DNA from: CAYUNA01 sp047629355
Lineage (GTDB): Bacteria > Bacteroidota > Bacteroidia > Chitinophagales > Saprospiraceae
Assembly: GCA_047629355.1 (NCBI GenBank)
Contig: JBLHWU010000179.1
Location: 1 to 13,510 of the forward strand
Length of the DNA: 13,510 nt
Direction: 5' to 3'
Under the pieces are notes generated by a model. That model did no database searches. It was not told where the DNA came from and saw only the letters and a program-made list of their open reading frames with translations. This document shows, piece after piece, positions 1-5,286 of this stretch. Each line of letters begins with the position of its first letter. Within the stretch, counting starts at the first letter, position 1. The translations under genes were made by a program, and so were the position numbers.

Positions 1-26
1 ATAAAACAAGATAGTTCCGTTTTTTA

Positions 27-44
27 ACAGAACACTTGTTCTGT
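27..44. promoter_or_regulatory. Perfect short palindrome upstream of the DGR target gene
   Basis: Arms ACAGAACA (27-34) and TGTTCTGT (37-44) are perfect inverted repeats around a 2-nt centre. The site lies about 40 nt before the first plausible start of the target gene. A T-run precedes it rather than follows it, so it is a poor intrinsic terminator for the + strand. It could be a protein-binding palindrome or the end of an upstream unit outside the window. The palindrome is seen; its role is a guess. Confidence 0.35.
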
Positions 45-84
45 CTAAGATTCCTACGCCTTTTTGTAACTTTTTGCAAAAGGG

Positions 85-852
85 GTGCGTAAGGTCAGTG
101 AAGTAAATAATAAAATTGCCGATTGTCAGGAAAAATTAAAACCACCTAAACCAATAACACCTAAGCTTCCCTCAATCATCCAAACCTTGGAGCGCAATAT
201 GAAATCTATCCCCAGCGGCACTTTCACGATGGGCTGCACCTCAGAGCAAAAAGATTGTTATGATGATGAAGAACCGACCCACGATGTCTCCATTCGGGGC
301 TTTAAGATGAATAAACATGAGGTAACACAAGAAGAGTGGCAAGCAGTGATGGGTGAAAATCCAAGCACTTTTAAAAATTGTGATAAATGTCCTGTGGAAA
401 GCGTAAGTTGGAATAACATCCAAGACTTTTTGAAAAAACTCAATCAACTAACGGGCAAAAATTATCGTTTGCCCAGCGAAGCAGAGTGGGAATATGCTGC
501 GCGAGGCAATGAAAAACACCTTTATGCAGGTAGCAATACAATAGGAAATATTGCTTGGTACCGAGATAATTCTAGCAGGAAAACACACTCGGTTGGTGGC
601 AAAAGCAGCAATGGATTTGGATTATATGATATGAGTGGAAATGTTTGGGAATGGTGTCAAGATACAAAGCATGAAAATTATGAAGGTGCGCCTACGGATG
701 GGCGTGCTTGGACAAGTGGAGGTAGCTCTAATCGTGTTTTGCGCGGCGGTGGCTGGGGCAACGATGCCAAGCGCTGCCGAGTGTCTCTTCGCATCATCAT
801 CAATCCCGACTCCCGTAACTACATTAGCGGTTTCCGGTTAGCCCACAGTTAG
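85..852 (+). CDS. DGR target protein: FGE-sulfatase/SUMF1-like C-type-lectin-fold protein with 3'-terminal VR
   Basis: The 255-residue product is almost entirely a formylglycine-generating-enzyme-like domain. The domain begins at about residue 39 (KSIPSGTFTMGC) and shows the usual landmarks: EVTQEEWQAVMGENPS, the PVESVSWN stretch, YRLPSEAEWEYAARG, GLYDMSGNVWEWCQD and a C-terminal NRVLRGGGW...GFRLAHS. This family is a common DGR target class in bacteria. Residues 215-255 are the VR. Genuine FGEs use two C-terminal cysteines; here only the second is kept (Cys231) and the first aligns with Asn226, itself encoded by an AAC codon of the TR. A displayed binding protein is therefore more likely than an enzyme. 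The start is uncertain: GTG at 85 gives a proline-rich 38-residue leader without a signal peptide, while ATG at 199 would start right at the domain. A stop at 67-69 excludes any longer form in this frame. Confidence 0.9.
   Translation: MRKVSEVNNKIADCQEKLKPPKPITPKLPSIIQTLERNMKSIPSGTFTMGCTSEQKDCYDDEEPTHDVSIRGFKMNKHEVTQEEWQAVMGENPSTFKNCDKCPVESVSWNNIQDFLKKLNQLTGKNYRLPSEAEWEYAARGNEKHLYAGSNTIGNIAWYRDNSSRKTHSVGGKSSNGFGLYDMSGNVWEWCQDTKHENYEGAPTDGRAWTSGGSSNRVLRGGGWGNDAKRCRVSLRIIINPDSRNYISGFRLAHS
725..848 (+). repeat. Variable repeat (VR) of the DGR
   Basis: These 124 nt align without gaps to 2687-2810 (constant offset 1962). I count 16 mismatches, at 751, 757, 758, 763, 772, 773, 787, 788, 794, 797, 800, 811, 812, 820, 824 and 827. 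All face an A in the TR: 7 A-to-T, 6 A-to-G and 3 A-to-C. They alter residues 223, 225, 227, 230, 235, 237, 238, 239, 243, 246, 247 and 248, mostly TR asparagine codons (AAY). Outside 725-848 the similarity stops at once, at the left at non-A mismatches (723, 724) and at the right inside the last serine codon. Confidence 0.96.
828..848 (+). other. Candidate IMH (initiation of mutagenic homing) segment
   Basis: The last 21 nt of VR, from the C after the final substitution to the end of the repeat, are identical in VR and TR although three adenines (840, 845, 847) lie in them. In characterised DGRs the invariant 3' end of VR is where cDNA synthesis starts and direction is set. Position and invariance fit that role; that it functions this way here is inferred. 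Confidence 0.6.
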
Positions 853-855
853 ATT

Positions 856-880
856 GCGGAAATCAAGTCCCATTTTTGAG
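856..880 (+). repeat. Inverted copy of the TR 3' flank, 7 nt after VR
   Basis: The segment beginning GCGGAAATCAAGTCCC and ending TTTTTGAG is the reverse complement of 2811-2833 apart from one mismatch and two single-base indels. Its partner abuts the TR end directly. The two repeat ends are therefore followed by the same short element in opposite orientation. Confidence 0.75.
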
Positions 881-976
881 CAAAAAAAAGTAGCAACGAA
901 ATGAACGGAAGGAGCAAGGAGCGTTGCGGAGCAGCGACGGCGAGTGTAGGGAATGAAGGAGCGATAATGTGGTGTT

Positions 977-1001
977 ACCGCGAAGCGGTCGATTTTTTTT
1001 T
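977..1001 (+). terminator. Short intrinsic terminator between target and accessory gene
   Basis: ACCGC (977-981), loop GAA, and GCGGT (985-989) form a 5-bp GC-rich stem. CGA and nine T (993-1001) follow. It lies 12 nt before the accessory start, so it may reduce read-through from the target gene into accessory and RT. The stem is short and strength is uncertain. Confidence 0.5.
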
Positions 1002-1013
1002 AAAATACAAAAT

Positions 1014-1493
1014 ATGCAAATAGAAGTATTTACAATTCCAGTTTTTGATAGTGGGCAGATGGTAGAAGAAATGAATCGCTTTTTGCGGGGGCATAAGGTA
1101 TTGGAAGTGAAACAGGAATTATATCAAAATCAGCAAACTGCCTATTGGTGTTATAGTATCTCTTATCTTAATAGTCAGCATGTACCAAAAACTAATTCGA
1201 CGGGTAGAAGAGAGAAGGTAGATTATAAAGCGGTGCTGACAGAAGGTATATTTGCTATTTTTTCAGCATTGAGGGTGCACAGAAAAGAGATTGCAAATGC
1301 GGAAGCTATTCCAGCTTATGCGGTATTTACGGATGCAGAATTAGCTAAGATTGCCAAATTGGAAGAATTGAACGCAGCTAATATTTTAACCATAAAAGGC
1401 ATTGGTCAAGCCAAAGTAGAAAAATACGGAAAGCGCATTTTAGAAATGTATCACAAACAAACAGCAGATGAAAAGAGCGGGAAATCTGATTGA
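1014..1493 (+). CDS. HRDC-domain DGR accessory protein
   Basis: The 159-residue product has an N-terminal part (1-65; MQIEVFTIPVFD, FLRGHKVLEVKQELY, YWCYSISYL) that I recognise only from its link with DGRs. The C-terminal half (about 75-147) is an HRDC domain: LRVHRKEIANAEAIPAYAVF, DAELAKIA, then the helix-hairpin-helix-like ILTIKGIGQAKVEKYGKRIL. HRDC domains bind nucleic acid in RecQ helicases and RNase D. HRDC proteins are a known alternative to the Avd accessory protein in some DGRs, so the likely job is to hold template RNA or target DNA for the RT. ATG 1014 is chosen because the family-like sequence starts there; an upstream GTG at 969 would translate through the terminator hairpin. The 3' end overlaps the RT gene by 26 nt, suggesting coupled translation. 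Confidence 0.85.
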   Translation: MQIEVFTIPVFDSGQMVEEMNRFLRGHKVLEVKQELYQNQQTAYWCYSISYLNSQHVPKTNSTGRREKVDYKAVLTEGIFAIFSALRVHRKEIANAEAIPAYAVFTDAELAKIAKLEELNAANILTIKGIGQAKVEKYGKRILEMYHKQTADEKSGKSD

Positions 1494-2496
1494 AAAAATA
1501 GCCGACCCAGAAAATTTGCGGCTGGCATTTTGGAAAGCTCGAAAAGGAAAGGAGCAAAAGGAGGAGGTGAAGGCTTTCCGAAAAAACTTAGAAGGGAATC
1601 TGGTTATTTTAAGGCAGCAAATTTTGTCAGGGAAAGTGGATGTAGGCAATTACCATTATTTCACTATTTATGACCCCAAGGAGCGAGTAATTTGTGCCGC
1701 TTCTTTTCAAGAACGGGTTTTGCATCATGCCCTAATGAATATTTGTCATCAAGTATTTGAAAATTTTCAAATTTATGATAGCTATGCCACCCGAAAAAAT
1801 AAAGGAACTTATGCTGCGCTTCATAGAGCGGAAACTTTTCAAAAGAAATATGCTTGGTTTTTAAAATTAGATATTCGGAAGTATTTCGATAGCATCAATC
1901 ATACTGTATTGAAGGATTTATTGAGAAGAAGATTTAAGGATGAAAAATTATTGCTTATTTTTGATACCATAATTGACTCCTACGAAACGAAGGAAGGAAT
2001 GGGAATTCCTATTGGCAACTTAACGAGTCAATATTTTGCCAATTATTATTTAGCGTATGCTGATAGATATTTGAAAGAAGACTTAAAAATTCCAGCTTTT
2101 GTCAGATATATGGATGATATGGTCTTATGGAGTAATGATAAATCTGTGCTTTTAGAAGCAAGAAGATTGATTGCCAATTTTCTTAAAATCCGATTATCAC
2201 TTCAATTAAAAATATCATTTTTAAATAGAAGCAATCAGGGATTGAGTTTTATTGGTTATAGAATTTTTGACAATTACACCAAACTTAACCAAAGAAGCAA
2301 GCAGCGATTTAAGCGAAAAATGAGTCAGTATTATACTCAATTGAAAACCGGAATGTGGTCAGAAGAGGAATACCAAAGGCATATAATTCCGTTAATTGCT
2401 TTTACACAACATGCTTCAGCTTATCAATTGAGAGAATTGGTCATTAAAAATATTGGTAGTGCTACAAATGTGCACCACCATTTATTGAAAAAATGA
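1468..2496 (+). CDS. DGR reverse transcriptase
   Basis: The 342-residue protein carries the RT palm motifs: YDPKERVICAASFQERVLHH (68-87), KLDIRKYFDSI with first catalytic Asp135 (133-143), GIPIGNLTSQYFAN (179-192), FVRYMDDMVLW with catalytic Asp216/Asp217 (211-221) and GLSFIGYRIF (258-267). The IGNxxSQ form of motif 4 instead of QG marks the DGR and related group, and the length suits DGR RTs, which lack protease, RNase H and integrase domains. It should copy the TR RNA into cDNA with errors opposite adenines. The ATG at 1468 lies inside the accessory gene. The last codons (GSATNVHHHLLKK) are part of an inverted repeat shared with the TR upstream region, so the extreme C-terminus may have been altered. 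Confidence 0.95.
   Translation: MKRAGNLIEKIADPENLRLAFWKARKGKEQKEEVKAFRKNLEGNLVILRQQILSGKVDVGNYHYFTIYDPKERVICAASFQERVLHHALMNICHQVFENFQIYDSYATRKNKGTYAALHRAETFQKKYAWFLKLDIRKYFDSINHTVLKDLLRRRFKDEKLLLIFDTIIDSYETKEGMGIPIGNLTSQYFANYYLAYADRYLKEDLKIPAFVRYMDDMVLWSNDKSVLLEARRLIANFLKIRLSLQLKISFLNRSNQGLSFIGYRIFDNYTKLNQRSKQRFKRKMSQYYTQLKTGMWSEEEYQRHIIPLIAFTQHASAYQLRELVIKNIGSATNVHHHLLKK
2449..2475 (+). repeat. Inverted repeat, left arm, inside the RT 3' end
   Basis: This stretch encodes NIGSATNVH near the RT C-terminus and is the reverse complement of 2643-2671 except for one mismatch and a 2-nt indel. The arms enclose about 167 nt between RT and TR. Confidence 0.7.
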
Positions 2497-2578
2497 TTTA
2501 TTACCTTGTAAACAAAGGTTCTTTTAAGTTTGAGCAGCGAGAAAATCGTAAGATTATCGAGTTTCCAAAAACACAGTG

Positions 2579-2599
2579 CGCGTTGCCGCAGGCAACGCG
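2579..2599. repeat. REP-like palindrome, copy 1
   Basis: CGCGTTGCC (2579-2587), loop GCA, GGCAACGCG (2591-2599): a perfect 9-bp GC-rich hairpin in AT-rich DNA. A related hairpin with the same TTGCC-GCA-GGCAA core is at 6662-6678. Both have AGGGATAAA about 12-15 nt away on one side (here 2612-2620). Confidence 0.6.
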
Positions 2600-2642
2600 G
2601 GAGAGGTATTAAGGGATAAACAAAAGCACCTAAACTGTAAAA

Positions 2643-2671
2643 GTGCACATTTGTGGCACTACCAAAATATT
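2643..2671 (+). repeat. Inverted repeat, right arm, just before TR
   Basis: This is the reverse-complement partner of 2449-2475 in the RT 3' end. It ends 15 nt before TR. Read on the minus strand it again spells GSATNVH, which shows that it derives from the same element. Confidence 0.7.
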
Positions 2672-2686
2672 GGGGAATAATTGAGG

Positions 2687-2810
2687 GCTCTAATCGTGTT
2701 TTGCGCGGCGGTAGCTGGAACAACAATGCCAAGAACTGCCGAGTGTCTAATCGCAACAACAACAATCCCGACAACCGTAACAACAATAACGGTTTCCGGT
2801 TAGCCCACAG
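2687..2810 (+). repeat. Template repeat (TR) of the DGR
   Basis: The 124-nt donor copy of VR is 87% identical to it, with every difference at a TR adenine. I count 38 adenines, most of them in AAC/AAT codons of the VR frame (the TR would read NNNAKN, NRNNNNPDNRNNNN). AAY codons can become many residues when both adenines change but never a stop. One AAG codon (for Lys229) could become TAG. The TR begins 190 nt after the RT stop and is probably transcribed with the RT; no separate promoter is evident to me. The non-coding TR transcript would be the RT template. Confidence 0.96.
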
Positions 2811-2833
2811 CTCAAAATGGGATGGATTTCCGC
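2811..2833 (+). repeat. Inverted copy of the VR 3' flank, abutting TR
   Basis: CTCAAAATGGGATGGATTTC plus CGC follows TR without a gap and is complementary to 856-880 (one mismatch, two single-base indels). In the TR transcript this stretch could base-pair with the coding strand just beyond VR. Confidence 0.75.
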
Positions 2834-2930
2834 TTCTGAACAGATTATTTTCCAGTTCTTGTAAAAGACGAATAGTGTATTTTTTGTCCAATTAGTAAGT
2901 TTTGAAAGTTGGGTGGAATTTTTCTAAGCG

Positions 2931-2954
2931 ACGGCTATCAAGCCCAATAGCCGT
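2931..2954 (+). terminator. Hairpin after TR, possible end of the DGR transcript
   Basis: ACGGCTAT (2931-2938), 8-nt loop, ATAGCCGT (2947-2954) form a perfect 8-bp stem. Only a weak TTCTTT follows, so it is a poor intrinsic terminator by sequence. It could end or stabilise the TR RNA. Confidence 0.4.
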
Positions 2955-3076
2955 TCTTTAAAGAAATTGAAAAAGTCTATTTTCTACCAACTCCAACCTT
3001 TAATAAAATTTTCCATCTTAGAATTCCCTATCCATTTCCAAATAATTTTTCCGTCCTTTGCCCCAAATCAACACTC

Positions 3077-5065
3077 ATGCAAAAAATCCAGCAAGAGCTC
3101 GAATCCGTTTTCAAGCTCCTCCAAATCGAAAAAGAAGAAGATTTCCGGCAATACCGCGAAATCATCCAGAAACTCCCATTGAAAGAACGTAAGGAAAAAG
3201 GCTACTCTTGGTATCCTGTCGAAGCGGTCAAAACGGGTTATACCATTGGCGACCGTGCCTTTGTCGTCGTCGAAAAAACGGGGGACAAAGATACGTCGCA
3301 CATGTTTCGTCCGGGCAAAACGGTGAGTCTGTTTACGCAGCAGCCAGAGGTGAAGAATGCGGAGAAGACGGGTATTATCCAATACGTCGAGCGCAATAAG
3401 ATGAAGATTGTGCTGAATGCGAAGGACTTGCCGGATTGGTTGGGTTTAGGACTATTGGGCGTTGATTTGATGTTTGACGACCGCACGTATCGGGAGATGG
3501 AGTTCGCGATGAAAAGGGTAATGAAAGCGAAGGGCGACCGTTTGGCGGAGTTGCGGGATGTGATTTTGGGGAAAGAGGAAGCTCGTTTTTTACCGATGGA
3601 AAATTATGTGGAGATTCCACACTTGAATGATTCACAAAATGAGGCGGTGCGCAAGATTATTTCGGCGCAAGATGTGGTGGCGGTACACGGACCTCCAGGT
3701 ACGGGCAAAACGACGACTTTGGTCTATGCTATCAAGCAATTGACGCAGACGGAGAAGGTCGTTTTGGTGACTGCGCCGAGCAATACGGCGGTAGATTTAT
3801 TGACAGAAAAATTGGCAGAACAAGGCTTGTCGGTCGTTCGGATGGGGAATATTTCGCGGGTAGATGAAAGTATCATCATGCATACTTTAGAGTCGAAATT
3901 AACGCATCATCCCGAAGCGAAAAATATTAAAAAAGTAAAAATTCAGGCAGCAGAATATCGGCGGAAGGCAAGGAAATTTAAGCGCAACTTTGGTTATGAA
4001 GAACGCAAGGAACGGCAGCATTTGCACAAGCAAGCGAAAGAATTGGGGCATTGGGCAAATCAATTAGAGGAACGTTTAATTGACCAAGTTTTGCATGGTG
4101 CGCAAGTCGTTACCGCCACTTTGGTCGGGGCGTCCAATCGAATGTTGGAACGGTTGAAATTTAAAACCATCGTCATTGATGAAGCCGCGCAAGCACTTGA
4201 ACCTGGGACGTGGATTCCAATTTCCAAAGCTTCGAAAGTAGTCTTGGTAGGTGACCCATTTCAGTTGCCACCAACAGTCAAATCACGGGCGGCGCAAAAG
4301 GGCGGTTTTAACGTGACTTTACTGGAAAAAGCGATTGAACGTTTGCCAGATGTCAGCCTTTTGAATACGCAATATCGGATGCACGAGTCGATTATGGGCT
4401 TTTCCAATCAGCAATTTTATGGTGGAAAATTACAGGCAGCGGAAAGTGTAAAAAATCATCAATTGCCGATTGAACAAGCCCATTCTTTGGTCTTTATTGA
4501 TACGGCAGGTTGTGGTTTTGAAGAGAAATTTAATCCGCAATTTAGGGGGCGATACAATCCAGAAGAATTTATGCTTTTATGCGAACACTTGTATCAATTA
4601 CGGCAGACGGTGGACGATAGACGGCAAACGGTGCAGGACGATGAAGCATTAGCAGAGGAACATCCGGAATGGTTTAACGAAGAAGGAGTAATGAAAAGTG
4701 TTGAAGAAATCATGCCGTCGATTGCCATTATTTCCCCTTATCGGGAGCAGGTGATTTATATGAAACGAGCCATCAAAGAAGACCCAAAATTGGTCGGTTT
4801 ACCGATTACAGTTAACACGATTGATGGTTTTCAAGGACAAGAACGAGAGATTGTTTACATCTCTTTAGTGCGTTCGAATAGTAGCGGCGAAATTGGCTTT
4901 CTAAAAGACGCTCGTCGAATGAATGTGGCCATGACGCGGGCGAGAAAACTACTCGTCATGGTTGGCGATAGCGCAACAATCGGTGGACATGATTTTTACA
5001 ACAAATTACTGGAATATGTGGAAACGAATGGCGGCTACCAAACAGGATGGGAGTATATGCAGTAG
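3077..5065 (+). CDS. Superfamily 1B helicase, UPF1/SMUBP2 (IGHMBP2)-like
   Basis: The 662-residue protein has all SF1 helicase motifs: Walker A GPPGTGKTT (205-213), motif Ia TAPSNTAVD (232-240), Walker B DEAAQ (369-373), motif III GDPFQLPP (392-399), motif IV QYRMH (432-436), motif V TIDGFQGQE (581-589) and motif VI VAMTRARK (617-624). An N-terminal region of about 180 residues precedes the motor, as in bacterial IGHMBP2-like proteins, and a basic alpha-helical insert (285-335) separates Ia from Walker B as in the 1B/stalk architecture. It should be an ATP-driven 5'-3' translocase on RNA or DNA, cytoplasmic. The cellular substrate of the bacterial members is not established to my knowledge. 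It appears complete and independent of the DGR. Confidence 0.93.
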   Translation: MQKIQQELESVFKLLQIEKEEDFRQYREIIQKLPLKERKEKGYSWYPVEAVKTGYTIGDRAFVVVEKTGDKDTSHMFRPGKTVSLFTQQPEVKNAEKTGIIQYVERNKMKIVLNAKDLPDWLGLGLLGVDLMFDDRTYREMEFAMKRVMKAKGDRLAELRDVILGKEEARFLPMENYVEIPHLNDSQNEAVRKIISAQDVVAVHGPPGTGKTTTLVYAIKQLTQTEKVVLVTAPSNTAVDLLTEKLAEQGLSVVRMGNISRVDESIIMHTLESKLTHHPEAKNIKKVKIQAAEYRRKARKFKRNFGYEERKERQHLHKQAKELGHWANQLEERLIDQVLHGAQVVTATLVGASNRMLERLKFKTIVIDEAAQALEPGTWIPISKASKVVLVGDPFQLPPTVKSRAAQKGGFNVTLLEKAIERLPDVSLLNTQYRMHESIMGFSNQQFYGGKLQAAESVKNHQLPIEQAHSLVFIDTAGCGFEEKFNPQFRGRYNPEEFMLLCEHLYQLRQTVDDRRQTVQDDEALAEEHPEWFNEEGVMKSVEEIMPSIAIISPYREQVIYMKRAIKEDPKLVGLPITVNTIDGFQGQEREIVYISLVRSNSSGEIGFLKDARRMNVAMTRARKLLVMVGDSATIGGHDFYNKLLEYVETNGGYQTGWEYMQ

Positions 5066-5180
5066 GCGAGTTGCGAAGTACGAATTTCAGTCTGAAAATA
5101 CATAAATTTAAAATGTATTTTTTCTTCTTCTTCCAAAAAATGCTTATTTTTCGGTTTTAAAAAAGGGTTACGAACTGTGA

Positions 5181-5263
5181 GTTACGAGTTGCGGATTGCC
5201 AATCAAACGTATATCTATCTAGGAATACGTTTAATTGGCAATTCGCAGCTCGCAACTCGGAAC
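5181..5263. repeat. Imperfect long palindrome between helicase and membrane-protein genes
   Basis: The inner arms 5195-5212 and 5225-5242 (18 nt, one mismatch) surround a 12-nt loop. Outer arms 5181-5193 and 5251-5263 (13 nt, one mismatch) extend the pairing, with an 8-nt bulge on the right side. The motif GTTACGAGTTGCG in the outer arm echoes CGAACTGTGAGTTACGAG just before it, so the element looks built from short related words. The structure resembles a non-autonomous palindromic repeat rather than a terminator, since no T-run follows. Confidence 0.6.
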
Positions 5264-5286
5264 CTGTAACTGGCAACACAATAAAT

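Larger units (their letters stand above)
85..2954 (+). mobile_element. Diversity-generating retroelement (DGR) cassette: target-VR, HRDC accessory, RT, TR
   Basis: All parts of a DGR are present in one orientation: a target gene whose 3' end is the variable repeat, a small accessory gene, a DGR-type reverse transcriptase, and a near-identical template repeat downstream. In known DGRs the RT copies the TR RNA with errors at adenines and the cDNA replaces the VR, diversifying the ligand-binding face of a C-type-lectin fold. Here every VR/TR difference lies at a TR adenine. The order target-accessory-RT-TR differs from the Bordetella phage order, where TR precedes the RT. No phage structural genes are visible nearby, so this looks like a chromosomal cassette. 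The outer limits are approximate: the right end is set at a hairpin after TR. Confidence 0.95.
2497..3076. other. Non-coding stretch holding the TR and its flanks
   Basis: No gene is supported here. In order it holds 82 nt without clear structure, a 9-bp GC-rich hairpin (2579-2599), the right arm of the RT-end inverted repeat (2643-2671), the TR (2687-2810), the inverted VR-flank copy (2811-2833), a hairpin (2931-2954) and an AT-rich leader before the helicase. Open frames across the TR, such as the one from GTG 2653, exist because TR is a copy of coding sequence. Confidence 0.7.

Noticed and set aside
969..1013. Upstream GTG start for the HRDC protein
   Set aside because: It would translate the terminator-like hairpin and T-run; the family-like sequence starts at ATG 1014.
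2579..2599. CRISPR-like or tRNA-like repeat
   Set aside because: There are only two distant copies of a short palindrome and no spacer array; I found no tRNA fold in any intergenic region.
2424..2891. Minus-strand open frame of 155 codons opposite the RT end and TR
   Set aside because: It is the complement of the RT 3' end, an inverted repeat and the TR, with no domain. The GSATNVH it shares with the RT comes from the inverted repeat.
2653..2895. Open frame of 80 codons across the TR, with an Asn-rich product
   Set aside because: It exists because TR is a copy of coding VR sequence. It starts at a GTG inside an inverted repeat and continues into unrelated DNA; the TR is a non-coding template.
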